64,000 bases of DNA from Panopea generosa (lineage: Eukaryota > Mollusca > Bivalvia > Adapedonta > Hiatellidae), in contig CM055895.1 in assembly GCA_029582155.1 (NCBI GenBank), positions 51,054,250-51,118,249 of the forward strand. Reading direction: 5' to 3'. Under the pieces are notes generated by a model, which made no database searches, had not been told where the DNA came from, and saw only the letters and a list, made by a program, of their open reading frames with translations. Made by a program: the position numbers and the translations under genes. Below are positions 11,501 through 22,099 of the stretch, piece after piece. The first letter of the stretch is position 1; each line of letters begins with the position of its first letter.

Positions 11501-12050
11501 TGTTACCTAAAAAAATTTAAAAAAAAATCATACTTTTTACTTTAAAAAAAAAATGTCTTAAGATAAACAGTAAATGCAGGAAACTGTCTTATTTCAAATT
11601 TACAGGATGTATACAATAAAAGTAATTGTTTTCAGATAGAAATTATCTATTTTTCTCATGACTAAGAATGCTGTAGTTTACGTTACAGCTAACATTGTTA
11701 TTAATTTTGTTGAACAACAAGCATTAAAAGGATATGTCATTTATTATGGACAAACTTTTAATAACAAATGAAGCTACATGCAATACTTATGAAAATGCCA
11801 TCAACTCTATTCAAGTTTCACATGTATATAACATTTATATAACGTTACAACAACAGAAAAATATGTTACATGTCATTTTTATTAAACGAAGAAAACACAC
11901 ACTGAGTATTTGTGGTCAATTAACAATATTTATTTTACATTAAACATAGTTTATGACAACAAATCAAACCACATACATAATTAATGAAAACAATTTACAT
12001 ATTGGGACGAATGTGTATATAATACGTTACCTTAAGCCCAAATTACGTTA
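11501..12050 (+). repeat. Subterminal ACGTTAC motif cluster, left side of the insertion
   Basis: ACGTTAC or close variants occur in one orientation at 11501 (TGTTACC), 11679 (TTTACGTTACAG), 11841 (AACGTTACAA), 11863 (TGTTACAT), 12023 (TACGTTACC) and 12042 (TTACGTTACACC). A mirrored set lies at the other end of the insertion. Subterminal motif arrays of this kind are binding sites for the transposase in several eukaryotic TIR transposon families; that function is inferred here. Confidence 0.55.
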
Positions 12051-12589
12051 CACCCGATTTTAATGTAAACAAGACTAGATACATTGACTGAATATTTTTC
12101 TCATTAAAAATGCCATTTTTAACATGATAGACAATGAATAACACACCCTACCTATGCAAATTAAATGATGAAATGATAATTCTACAGTAAAGAATGTTAC
12201 ATAAAATTCAAATAAAATGACTACATATATTGATTAGAAAATACACCGCTCATCAAAATATTACATGCATTGATGGTTTAATACAAAATCATTCAAACAC
12301 AATTACATATCAAACAGATTTACTGCTGCATGCAGATAACTGTGATTTATGTTGCCTTGATTAAGGAATTAATCTATATTAAGGAGATAAGTATCATTAT
12401 TCAAATAAAATTTACCAATATTTGAAAATTAAGGAAGAAAGTAGTTGTTTAGTAAAAATAAACAACTTATTAAATCATGTCCATATTGGCACTCTTTAAA
12501 GATTGTGTACTTTACATGACATAATACATGCAACGTTGTACCAGATGTTCCAAACAAAACACATCGACATAATACTCTTGTCAGTATCC

Positions 12590-14834
12590 AAGTCATTTTC
12601 AAAGACAATGTCAGTCATATTATCAATTTCTACTTCGTAATCTTCTTCAGACTCAGACTCATGGAGAGAGTAAACTCATGTCGATGCTGTTATACGAGTC
12701 TAGAATATTGCCTCGTCCCTGGTTCTTTTTGCAGAACGTGTCAAATCTTAATTTGTTTACATGTGTATACTTTGGTTTACCATACATACAGCAGACATAC
12801 TTTTCAATGCCCTCAAGCAATTCATCAGTGCATTCGAGTTCTTCACCTAGTTTAGACAGTGCAGAAATATATTCGGGGTACTTTTCTACGATTTTTAGCG
12901 GAGCTGTTTTCCCTCTTCTTACGGACGCACTCGTTCTGTCACACCCCATGAAACTGTGAATTGCTAGTAGTATTGAACAGATGTCTTCTCCTTTGTTTTC
13001 AGCAATCTCATTAACATTGAGAAGTCGTCGCTTGTTTCCTACACCAGTATCAAATAAAACAGTCCTGCTTATTTCTCTGGAGTACTTTGTAAGCAACACC
13101 AAGACATCTGTATCTGGAGATCTTACTATGACCTGGACTGTTGCAGGCTCTTTATCTCTAATGTGTAGACAGTGCAGTATGATTCGAGTGTCTGCCTCTT
13201 CTTAAGATGAGAACAAAGCTTCTTCGGGATGCACTTCAACCGTGGCACCGTCATGACAAGAGAGACTGTAACACATTTCTCCAAGGACATAGTAGATATG
13301 TCGACCTTGAAGCTTTTTGGCATAATTTTCAGTTGTCATCGTTGGCCATAAAAGCCTTCCAGTCCTTAGGAGTTCTTGTTTTTTGACCAGATAACAAGAA
13401 AGTTTGGGTAGATCCTCTTCTCTTGCGCTCAAATGATTTGATTGATGTGGGGTAATAAGTATCTGTGACAATCAACCCGACCATGTTTTGGAAGCAGATT
13501 GAAGACAGTCTCAGCCAACTTTTCGAATGTATCAGGCACTGAAGGTAGGCTTTGCAGTGTCGCATTTCCATCAAACACAATCATGTACAACATCCTCTCG
13601 TGGGTGAGTTGTTGTTGGTTCGATGACTGATTCGAGCAAATGCATCAATTTCGCCTTGTCAGATTTCACAGGCATTCCTCAGCTGTCGCTTAGGACCAAG
13701 GAACTGGGCCAAGAGGAAAGGATAGTGTTAACTCAAGATCGATGTCATGCTGCACAGACAGAAGCACCAGTTGCCCGAAGATGTTTTGTTCTGCTTTAAT
13801 ATAAGTGATTTTGTTCTGAATGCTTCTGAGCGTTTTTGTGATCTCTGTTGTTGCGAAGGTTTTAAGTTTTTTACGTTTTATTGGGCTGTGAAAGTCAACA
13901 ATTTTATTCACGCTTCTATCATAAATAAATTCTTCCATTGCTTCTTGGCCCGTACCTGAGGCATTCAACAGATCTGCAGCAACGTCTGGCTTAGCTGGTA
14001 CACCTGATGATAGGCAATACAGCTCATCGGTATAGTGTTCAATGTTGAATGGGTTGGTAAAACCACATATTGCCTCAAAAACTTTGTTGACATCTGCCTC
14101 GCTATTTCGTATTTTTGCAGGCTGGAGTTCTTTATTGACCGATGCCTCTTCGGAAGCCATGTCTGTTACCTGCAGGATTGCCTCGACATATTTGGCTCTG
14201 CAATGACGAGTTTTACACCAGCGGAGTAATTGCGACTGAAACCAATAATACCTCCTTGGCATTTCACATGTTTGTTGATTGTTTGTTCGATGGTTATATC
14301 AACAGGGTTTCTGGAGTTAGGCACAGAGGACCTCGAAACACTAAATCCGTTGCGTTTTAGCAGCTCCATGGCCCTTGGATGTGTAGTATCCAGATTCATT
14401 AGAAACATCAAATACACTGGAACATATCTGGCATAGTTGTGGTGGTCATAGGCAAAGAACAGAGGACTCAGTCTGTAGAGTGCGGCTATATGTACCTCTA
14501 AGTTGTTTTCCTAAGTGGCCTTGATAAGTGTCAGTATCATATGGATGATGTCGATGTTACGTAACCAAAACTGAGCAGTTTTGATACTGTCACCATTTTT
14601 GATGGATTCTTTGAATTCAATGTGGCGCTCAAAGTAGTCATTACATTGCTGCGATGCCAATACTTGTGCTAATTTGTCCTCAGTAAGATCTTGAGCAAGA
14701 TCATATAGCATGGTGAGTGAATCTTCAGAAATATTTTCAGTGCAAGGGTTAATGTTTTCAAAACGTTTCATTAGCAAGCGTTCAAAACCCTCGGTAACCA
14801 GTTTATGAACTCTCAGAGCACATTTATTTATCAA
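12590..14834 (-). pseudogene. Decayed gene of an invertebrate transposon protein family with FEN/XPG/PIN-like nuclease signature
   Basis: Minus-strand coding remnant in at least seven open pieces joined by stops and frameshifts. N-terminal part (14511-14834): AQFWLRNIDIIHMILTLIKAT, a TAG, then LSPLFFAYDHHNYARYVPVY in the same frame. Middle (13690-14400): DITIEQTINKH and a long polar segment with KRKKLKTFATTEI. Nuclease-like part (about 12900-13210): EEADTRIILHCL, SPDTDVLVLL and FMGCDRTSA. This spacing of acidic residues recalls the FEN1/XPG/PIN active-site arrangement. Then APLKIVEKYPEYI, YVCCMYGKPKYTHVNKLRFD and MSLLSP, and an acidic tail (SESEEDYEVEI, about 12610-12660). I recognise the family as one common in mollusc and cnidarian genomes but cannot give a trusted family name. 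The several stops and shifts make it non-functional. Confidence 0.75.
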
Positions 14835-14994
14835 TGTTTGTTAAATCTCTTTGCACAATTTATTGATTTTGGGTATAAACTGCTTTGATATGTGTTTTGA
14901 CCAGAGGCGTATTTATATATACATTATGTAAACGTCTTTCACTTTTTTTGACATTCTGTTGACTCATGTAATGTTAAACTATGCATTTTTATAA

Positions 14995-15513
14995 TTTCAA
15001 TTTAGGTAACGTAAATCCAGTAACGAAGGTTATTTCAGTTTTTTTGTATTACATATTATATCAGACTATTCATGCAGTAAAACTGCAATACTTTGTTCAT
15101 TAAATATTTAAATCAGTAATACATATACATCAACATGAAATGTAATAATGCAAGATATCACTAAATGTAACGTAAATTACACAGACGTAAGCATCACAAT
15201 TACAGAAAAGTTACATTTCTACATTATTTGGCATCCAGTAAATAACACAATGCAGTGTATCTCTTGGGATTATGTTACATTAATCGAATTTACTCTTGTG
15301 TGTAATATTTTGATTTAAAAAAAGAGTTATTTATGTAACGTAGTTCCAGTTACGTAATATACACCGACTCTTTTGATGTCACAATATCAGAAATTGATAC
15401 AAAAACATAACTGCCATGAGTAAGTGAGTTTTTAGGATGAATACATACACTCTAATTGCATTTGTATATGATATGATATATGATATGAAAGAATAAGGGT
15501 AACGTATTTTAAA
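14995..15513 (-). repeat. Subterminal GTAACGT motif cluster, right side of the insertion
   Basis: GTAACGT appears at 15006 (GGTAACGTAAAT), 15168 (TGTAACGTAAAT), 15335 (TGTAACGTAGTT) and 15499 (GGTAACGTATTT), with GTAACGA at 15020. This is the reverse complement of the words on the left side. Two opposite-orientation GTTACAT words (15209, 15274) and a GTTACGTAA (15350) also occur, so polarity is strong but not absolute. Confidence 0.55.
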
Positions 15514-15559
15514 TGTAGCAGGGTCTATTGGCCGATCTATTGGCCGATCAAGGTCTAAG

Positions 15560-16230
15560 AATCTTTTCAAAGATTTTGGACATTGTTGGTAAGATGCTCA
15601 CGGGTCTATAATTCTTTGAAACAAAAGGGTCATCTTTTTTAAAAACAGGTGTTACTTGAGCTAGTTTGAGACTATTTGGGAAGACAGACTATGATAGTAT
15701 GCTGTTCACTATGTTAGTGATAGGCACAGTAATTTAATCTGTAGCAAATTTTAAAAGTTTTGGGGGTAAGGAGTCAACTCCTGCTGCCCTTTTAACATCA
15801 AGTTTTGTTAGATAAGATTTAATATCTTTCGGGGCTGTTTGTTTAAAATAAAAAAGTAAGTTGACTTCTTGGTTTTGGCAAATTTTACCTATACATGTAC
15901 TAAGATGTTTTGAGTTTACTGGGGTGTCATTTGAAATACCAACATTTTTAGCAATGTTTACATAAAAATCATTTAAAATATAACATACTTCAGTTTGATC
16001 AGAGATCACAGTTTCATCTTTCTTTAAGATATTTCATCTGAAGTTTTGTTTTGTTGTTTACTGGTCAAGAATGGTTTAACTGTAGGCCAGATGTCCATGG
16101 ATTTTGGCTCACCACCGCATCTCTCCATAAAGTATGTTTAAATAGATTTTCTTTTTATTTTATTTTTTAGATTTCTGAAATAATAAGTATTCCAATTTTT
16201 ATCGCTTTTAATTTTCATAAATGTTACCTA
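15560..16230 (-). pseudogene. LINE reverse transcriptase, 5' part (pre-RT linker and first RT blocks)
   Basis: Minus strand. Pre-RT linker: NWNTYYFRNLKNKIKRKSI, then RCGGEPKSMDIWPTVKPFL (about 16060-16200). Next NDFYVNIAKNVGIS and KSYLTKLDVKRAAGVDSLPP (15734-16009), the standard LINE entry into the RT domain. Past a stop at about 15733 the same frame continues with ITVPITNIVNSIL, LAQVTPVFKKDDP and NYRPVSILPTMSKIFEKI, where the insertion begins. In-frame stops and one shift near 16030 show decay. Confidence 0.85.
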
Positions 16231-17084
16231 GCATTAATTAATCCATAACTTGCTTGCGTCCTGCACATGTAAGTAAATAGCTATACCAGAGACATATAAA
16301 CAATTAAGGCCAGTAATTAAGGCACTGGCTGACTATATGTATGCATAGCTTACGCTCTGTGTTATATTCCATTCCGAAGCTACAAATTATTGACCCATAT
16401 TATTATTTTGTCCTGACTCTACAGGCTGTTCTGACGCATGTGTCAAATAAAATAAACAACAATATAATATAAAGTTTGCCTCTTAACGTGCCTGCATTCA
16501 ATTTAGATTTAACTTTTTTATTTTTCCTTGATTGCGAAATAATTTTTTTTACATTGATTGCGGATCTTAAGGTTTTACAAGTTTAATAAATCACATTTGA
16601 AGTCTTCTAAGGTAAAGTGCCCGGCTCAAGTACACATCACGTGACATTGGGTCAAGATTTAAATCCTGGGTATTGATTCCAAGTTAACTATCGTCTGCTG
16701 TGACAGGCCTGTCAAGCTAACATTGATTCAGTAGGCGTCTAATCGGAGCTATATCTATGTGTGTTATCAATATTAAGTATAATGGTGCTACTTGAATTTT
16801 GAAGGCAGACAGTAAATTTGAATAAGATACCATTTATCTCGTAAATATCAGCAATTACAGAAAACATTCTGGTGCAAATCTCTCAGTAAAATTCAAATGA
16901 TGTGTGTTACATCACTTTCCGGCAATTACGGGAGACGATTTGGTTTACGATTTCAGTAAGTGCAGTGGTATATTTAAGTGATCTATAGTCATAATGGTAA
17001 CGATATATTAGAATATATGGTGATTAAATGGATAAGCGTCAATTTTCAACAATTATTCAGTCATATCACGACGGTTTATGTATG
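16231..17084. other. No recognised feature
   Basis: AT-rich sequence upstream of the LINE truncation point. I see no open frame of interest, RNA gene or tandem repeat; T-rich tracts occur at 16500-16555. Confidence 0.5.
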
Positions 17085-17310
17085 AGACAGTATTTTAAGC
17101 AGACACATGGTATGATACCCCACCCAGACACGCCAATCAAAACTTGAGCTATCCTCTAAATGCTGAACTCAGCCCAAAGCGTGTAAGCTTCAAGTTCTAT
17201 TTTTCTAGTTTTATAAATTGTTCAAGGTATTGCCGACCGGAGATCGAATCCACGACCTTCCGCATGTGTAGGTGAACGCTCTTCCACAAGACCACCGCTG
17301 CGGTCCATAA
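17085..17310 (-). mobile_element. tRNA-derived SINE, family D, copy 2
   Basis: On the minus strand it starts CCGCAGCGGTGGTCTTGTGG (A-box-like TGGTCTTGTGGAAG), followed by a clear B box GTGGATTCGATCTCC. The body contains CTATCCTCTAAATG in complement. The end carries the GGGGTATCATACCATGTGTC tail shared with copies at 2932 and 17976. It has the best preserved pol III promoter of the family here. Confidence 0.8.
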
Positions 17311-17614
17311 CTGTAAAGTATTAATCGCGTTTTTGCTGTTTAACGCATGTTTTCTTGTAGTTAAATTATCTATGTTGAAATGAAAATATCTTCCTCAAAG
17401 TGATACATGTTAACGATTATGTCTGCCAAGCGCTGCCTTTCTCTGATATTTCATTGACACTTTAGAACCTTTTAGAAGTTTTTTTTGAATACTTATTTTA
17501 TTTCTAATTTATTTCGTTTTAAAACTTTGTTTCCGAAAAACATTTGTATTATACTAGTACATAAACTTTTATTTCAGGCTCATCATGGTATACACATATT
17601 ATAATCACACTATA

Positions 17615-17662
17615 CGTCTGTTAGCCCTTAATGGCATAAAATGACCCTAAATATTCACACAA
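17615..17662 (+). mobile_element. Fragment of SINE family B (tail)
   Basis: CTGTTAGCCCTTAATGGCAT and AAAATGACCCTAAATATTCA match, in reverse complement, the tail of the full copy at 18868-19168 (ATATTGAGCGTCATTTTTATGCCATCGAGGGCTAACAG region). Only about 48 bp is recognisable. Confidence 0.6.
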
Positions 17663-17975
17663 ACAAAACTTACAGGTCCCAACGTATATCACACGAGAGT
17701 AGTATTTTGAGTTATAAGTTGACACTTCCGCCTTAACTGATTGAACAACCTTCAATAAATTTCCGGTTTGAATAACTGAATATCTGGCGATATGTGTCGT
17801 TTATAGACATTCAATGGTAGGGGTCGATGGAGATTAAAAAACAAAATAAATAAGAAATAAAGTCTTAAAAAAAAAAGCAACAAAAACCCAACGCTGAAGT
17901 ACCCCTGTGAGCTTACCGACATATTTTCCTCTCCCATATTTGGCCTGTACATTGTTACATGTCGTTGACATACAT

Positions 17976-18068
17976 GGGCCTGCAGCGGTGGTCTAGGGGT
18001 AGTATAATGTGACTGGATGGGGTACCATACCGGATGTCTGCGGCATGATACTCCAGTGTACTAGCGCT
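17976..18068 (+). mobile_element. tRNA-derived SINE, family D, copy 3 (internally deleted)
   Basis: The head CAGCGGTGGTCTAGGGGTAG joins directly to the family's tail block (ATGTGACTGGATGGGGTACC, then GCATGATACTCCAGTGT). The B box and body are missing. The head and tail identities to 2932-3175 are clear. Confidence 0.75.
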
Positions 18069-18867
18069 TAGTATATTCTATCTTAAGTAAACAGCATCGC
18101 GATATAACGAAATAATTGTTAAAAGCGCTGCTAAACAACATACATAAAAACATGTACATGGTTCATCAAACTCTAATATGTGTTGTTAGTTGTTGGCACA
18201 TATACTGAATGGAATAGCTAACTCTCCACTTTAGACTTTTGTGTGAAAACTTGATATGACTACTCATTTCGGTGTTTATGAAGTAATTCCAATTATTTTT
18301 AAATGCAATAATACTTGCTAGGTCATTGTTGTCTAAAACGACCTTTCTTACAGAAGTAAAAATTTCAAGGATATTGCTGTGATGCATTTTGAGAAAATAC
18401 ATAGAATGCCAAGCAAAAATAACCCCATTAATGTTCGGTGACGGGTTAGCTGTTCCGTTCAGTATATGACTTGCACTATATCAAGATGGTGAATTACTTT
18501 ACTATTTGTATTCATGAAGATTCTTATTTTAATCTTGAGAAGCCTAAATTGTCACTTCAATTTCTAGTGCAATACATTTTCTATTAGAAAATGACGCTTT
18601 GCCCTTAGTTTAAAGATTAGTTAAAACATATTTTAAAATATTGTGCAATGGAGTTGGACCACAAGTTCTTCCAAATTCGATTCGCCTCCACCTTACAATT
18701 AAATATTTACAGTGTATAACACAACAAATTACATATTTATGCTAATATAAACAATTATAAGCATACGGAAGATGATTGAGTGAATTGTTTTAAAATGAGA
18801 TAAACACATTGACATAATACAATTTTGATTACGGATAGAGTGATAAGTTCTACTTTTCCCCAATGCT
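18069..18867. other. No recognised feature
   Basis: AT-rich unique-looking sequence; I see no coding segment with a credible motif and no repeat on either strand. Confidence 0.5.
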
Positions 18868-19168
18868 TTATGATTGATTGATTGAATATTGAGCGTCATT
18901 TTTATGCCATCGAGGGCTAACAGACGGTCAGTTACCCTAACCACTGTTTCCTGGGATCCTGAAAGGTTAACCACTACTCGAACACACCGCATCTGCGCAA
19001 GTAACTGATAACTTTCCCACTTTAATCAGCAGTGAGAGACGAATGATAATGAGGTAAAATGCCGTATAACAGTCATCACGGAGACTGTTGCCGGGCGGGG
19101 ATTCGAACTCACAACCCCTGGATTTATAGTCAGACGCGTCACCGACTGATCTAATCGGATCCGGCCAG
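18868..19168 (-). mobile_element. tRNA-derived SINE, family B, copy 1
   Basis: On the minus strand it begins GGCCGGATCCGATTAGATCAG with an A-box-like stretch and continues with a good B box (GTGAGTTCGAATCCCCG). The body contains CGGAGACTGTTGCCG-type and CAGGATCCCAGGAAACAGTGG blocks. It ends CAATATTCAATCAATCAATC, a short simple tail. The second full copy at 56005-56305 matches block for block. Confidence 0.85.
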
Positions 19169-19415
19169 TGCTTTATGAATACGGACCAGTGTGTTATACA
19201 GTAAAAAATAAAAATAGTGATGATAATGCAACTATATGAATAAACCATAATTACCAGAGGCATGGATACGTTGTCCATAATCCAGCTCTGTGACTGATTG
19301 TTGGCATAACAGGACAGACCGTATGCCCGCTATAACAAAGAACTTACACATACCTCGAAATTGTGTTCACGTAACTCTCAATATCTTTGGCTGCAAACAA
19401 ACGCAGATAAGTTAA

Positions 19416-19612
19416 AATGGGACGGTAGTGTAATAGATAGAGTGTTGGCCGCTCACGCCAGAGGTTGCGGGTTCGATCCCCAGCACGACCTGATGCCTCT
19501 CATTAAACAACACTCAGTACTGGTTTTACCCAGACAGCGGACTCGACAGTGGTTCATATACGATCTGAGCTTTCATCGCAATCGAGCTAAAATAAATTAG
19601 TATAAACTAAAC
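19416..19612 (+). mobile_element. tRNA-derived SINE, family A, copy 2 (best copy)
   Basis: Starts GGGACGGTAGTGTAATAGAT with an A-box-like region. It has a consensus B box at 19468 (GGGTTCGATCCCC) and the body CTGATGCCTCTC / CTCAGTACTGG / AGTGGTTCATATACGATCTG. It ends AAATTAGTATAAACTAAACG. Copies at 3258 (+) and 40893 (-) share the 3' half, including the AGTATAAACTAA end. Confidence 0.85.
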
Positions 19613-20297
19613 GCAGTGAACAAACCCGACAATTAATCCGTTTTAATATTGTTATCAAATATCCCCTTTGTGTTAATGAATATAATTAGCTAAATCTTAT
19701 TATGGAAGTTCTCTAGCACTATGATTATCACATCCAATTTCTTCATATTCTTGCATTTTGCTTTTATATTTGTAAATTAACTTTTACTCCTTTGCATATT
19801 TTCATATCTACATCTTACGCGTTAGGTTTGAATTTCGAATGCACGGATATTTTCTTTTTCATTGTTCTTTTTTAATACAGCAACCGTAAAGAAACAGAGA
19901 TGATGTATTTGACAACGAACTGCACTTCAACAGTTTATTCTATGTGTCGGTAGTCACATATAGAGAATTTTAATCTATTTTGTGGTAATAAATATTTCCG
20001 GAAATAATTTCTATCAAGCATCGTCTCCTTAAACAGCTCCGAACTGAATAATTTTATAGCGGAGAGATCAGCGAAATGCTATTTATCTAGATAATTAACT
20101 TCGCTAAAAGCCACGTCGTTCGACAATACTTTATGCTGAGTTTTCATTTAAACAAATAAACAAAGATGATACAGATTGGTTCACTTTCACAGATGAAACA
20201 TTTTATTGACAGTTGAAACAGAGGGACGATCAGTATTTAAATACCTGTTGATATTAATTGTATTGTGTTGTGTTGTAGGTCGTTGTATTATACTGCA
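19613..20297. other. No recognised feature
   Basis: AT-rich sequence without credible coding motifs. A short TTGTATTGTGTTGTGTTGTAGG stretch leads into the trinucleotide tract at 20298. Confidence 0.5.
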
Positions 20298-20323
20298 TAC
20301 TACTACTACTACTACTACTACTA

Positions 20324-20356
<33 letters not shown>

Positions 20357-20360
20357 TTAC
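20298..20360. repeat. (TAC)n microsatellite
   Basis: About 21 TAC/CTA triplets with one ACC and one ATT interruption. The polyserine, polythreonine and polyvaline frames seen here are artefacts of the tract. Confidence 0.97.
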
Positions 20361-20381
20361 TGCTTTGGTACTGCTGGTAAT

Positions 20382-20572
20382 AAAGAGCGAGGTCAAGTGG
20401 TAGAGCATCGGAAACCATGATCGGAGGGTCGTAGGTTCGATCCTCCGCCACAGCTGTGTGTGGTGTCCTTGAGCAAGACACGTATTCCGCAGATTGTTAA
20501 TACTAGTTCTACACACGAATACTTCGAGCGAGATTTGGAAGAACAAAAATAACAAACATAATAAAAATAATA
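20382..20572 (+). mobile_element. tRNA-derived SINE, family C, with V-SINE-like central motif
   Basis: The head GAGGTCAAGTGGTAGAGCAT is a clear A box region. GTAGGTTCGATCCTCCGCC is a full B box. After the head, GTGTCCTTGAGCAAGACAC resembles the conserved central domain I recall from V-type SINEs. The tail is AT-rich and ends in AATAATAAAAATAATAGT-like sequence. Only one copy is in the window. Confidence 0.75.
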
Positions 20573-20679
20573 GTGCGGCATGTTTTTATATATAATGGAA
20601 TATAGTTTCATAAACAAGAGCCAGAATAGGCAAACAAATGACGAAACATTGCACTTTCATCGAGTCGTTGTTATAGCGT

Positions 20680-20965
20680 AGCATAGAACTATCCTCTAAA
20701 TACTGCGCAGTGGCAACGCTTAGTGTAACAAAACAATACATATCAGTATTAAACTGATAAATTGTATAAATTGTGTAATTTGCCATAAATTTTCCTAAAT
20801 TTTGTTACATATTCCAACAATATGTCACATAGCGCCTCTTAGTGTAACAAAACAATTTTGCTGTGTTTACCCTTAGTGTAACAATTGTTACACTAAAACA
20901 TTTTCACTGTGCGCGCAGAGCGAGGAAGCTTCTAGTAGATTTCAAGTCTCTGGTATGACGTACTA
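20680..20965 (-). mobile_element. SINE family D, copy 4, split by a MITE
   Basis: AGAACTATCCTCTAAATACT (20684) and GAGGAAGCTTCTAGTAGATT (20920), followed by TCAAGTCTCTGGTATGA, are consecutive blocks in the copy at 2932-3175. Here they are separated by a 200-bp insertion. The tRNA-like head is missing past 20965. Confidence 0.7.
20708..20909. mobile_element. CAGTG...CACTG MITE, hAT-like ends
   Basis: About 202 bp. The left end is CAGTGGCAACGCTTAGTGTAACA. The right end in reverse complement is CAGTGAAAATGTTTTAGTGTAACA, which gives imperfect terminal inverted repeats of about 25 bp. CTTAGTGTAACAAAACAAT recurs inside (20718, 20838, with a related copy at 20870), and ACAATTGTTACACTAA is a further short inversion. 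Both flanks contain TGCGC, but an 8-bp duplication expected for hAT is not clean. Confidence 0.6.
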
Positions 20966-21929
20966 TCGGTTATATTTACTGGTACTGTGTCGGGCATGAT
21001 AGGATTAAGAATACTTTTTGGCATAAAGTTGAGAAAAGAATATCTCCAAAGCCGAAGTTGTTTTGATCGGAGCTATAAATAATGCACCACATGCTAACGA
21101 CCTGATCATGACCGCAAGATTTCTGACTAGTTTATATTCGTCTTCGGCTGCATCGTGTCACAGGGAGATTACGTTATTCATGAACGAGTTACACGCGTGA
21201 TGAATATGTCGTTTTTTGCCTGAAAGTGATATAACATGAAACATGTATGCACGAACAAAAACAGATATGTTGAACAGAAGGCAGACACTCTACGAACAAA
21301 AACAAATATACGTTGAATGACAACAAAAAAGCACACGTTTAGTAACAATCTGCCCACGCTAAATAACAGCAAACACACACACCAAGAACTGTCGGAGAAC
21401 AGCGTTACTAGGCTATTCTAGCTTTGTCACAAACATTATTTAATATCTATAATATATATCATTAGAAAAACAGGCCAGTACAAAATATAAAATTGGACAG
21501 AGTAGTTAATTTAATTGAAAAACAAAAATAAAAAATAAATAAATATGGTGGTGATGGTGGTTTGAACAGGACTATGTATTTAATACAATAGAACAAATAC
21601 TTGAAAAATGGGGTTGAAAATGACAGGGGTCTCAGGCCGGTATTGAAGGCGGAGCAAAGTATTTAATTTAGTACTGAACCGAAACTAAAAACCAAAGGGA
21701 GAGTGGGTGGGAGAGTGGGTGGGAGGGCAGGTATCTAATATAATACACAAGTGTTTGCTTATTATAGTGGCACCCCTATTGAAAGGTCCAGTCGCAATGG
21801 GCTTACGAAACACCTTTATGCTGTACACAGTTACTTTCCGAAAGCTACCATTGTCAGGCGTCAGACCTTTAAACATTCGATACCCCTCAATTTAACTAGC
21901 TACTGGGTGAGCAACCAGCTGCATCAGAA
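20966..21929. other. No recognised gene; possibly part of a further SINE at the right end
   Basis: AT-rich. It contains two GAGAGTGGGTGGG repeats at 21700-21725. From about 21770 the sequence may be the 3' part of the SINE whose head is at 21930-22012, but no second copy in the window allows the boundary to be drawn. Confidence 0.4.
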
Positions 21930-22012
21930 AACAATCCAAGTGCTTCCACCGGGATTCGAATCTTCCACGTCCCGCTTCCGCGGGACGCCTTAACCACTAG
22001 GCCACGGAAAAA
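21930..22012 (-). mobile_element. tRNA-like SINE head, family F
   Basis: On the minus strand: CCGTGGCCTAGTGGTTAAGGCGTCCCG (A box TGGCCTAGTGGTTAAG), then GAAGATTCGAATCCCGG (B box). A true tRNA gene is not supported because the 3' acceptor partner of the 5' end is missing. A SINE body towards 21770 is therefore the likelier reading. Single copy here. Confidence 0.6.
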
Positions 22013-22099
22013 GAATTTTATTACTAAGGTTTTGTGGATAATATTCGTCTAGCTATAACTATAGCTGGTTCAGATGCACGAATGAAAGCGAATAGGTAA

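Larger units (their letters stand above)
11366..15559 (-). mobile_element. 4.2-kb DNA transposon-like insertion within the LINE, carrying a decayed nuclease-type gene
   Basis: The LINE protein breaks after SKIFEKI (15565) and resumes at LYLNDQL (about 11360). Joining the two sides restores frame and order of RT blocks. AATCT is found at 11361-11365 and 15560-15564, consistent with a 4-5-bp target-site duplication. Perfect terminal inverted repeats are not obvious. A subterminal pair does match: CATTTTAAAATATGTTACC (11490-11508) and, on the other strand, CATTTAAAATACGTTACC (about 15496-15513). The decayed gene lies at 12590-14834. The remaining flanks (11366-12590, 14850-15559) are AT-rich and studded with GTTAC/GTAAC words. 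Candidate superfamilies are Academ-like (XPG-type nuclease) or another TIR group; unresolved. Confidence 0.7.
9745..16230 (-). mobile_element. 5'-truncated non-LTR retrotransposon (CR1/Jockey-like), interrupted by an insertion
   Basis: Minus-strand LINE. The 5' part (15560-16230) encodes a pre-RT linker (SKDFW-like PKSMDIWP, KPFLTSKQQ) and the first RT blocks. The 3' part (9745-11365) encodes the catalytic RT core, a C-terminal domain and a 3' end. The two parts are separated by the 11366-15559 insertion. The 3' end has TGTCGG (9773-9778 region) pairing with CCGACA about 50 nt away, a short inner TAGCT/AGCTA stem, and AATAAA next to a TTTTATCTTGTATC terminus. This is a typical LINE 3' hairpin and end. 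No endonuclease domain is visible upstream of about 16230, so the copy is 5'-truncated. Confidence 0.8.

Noticed and set aside
12661..14436. Plus-strand open frames across the nuclease-type gene
   Set aside because: They lie opposite the recognisable minus-strand coding remnants and carry no motifs of their own.
20187..20555. Polyvaline, polyserine or polythreonine proteins
   Set aside because: Produced by the (TAC)n tract; the flanks belong to a SINE and unrelated DNA.
21930..22012. Functional tRNA gene on the minus strand
   Set aside because: A and B boxes are present, but the 5' and 3' acceptor halves do not pair and the sequence continues into a SINE-like body.
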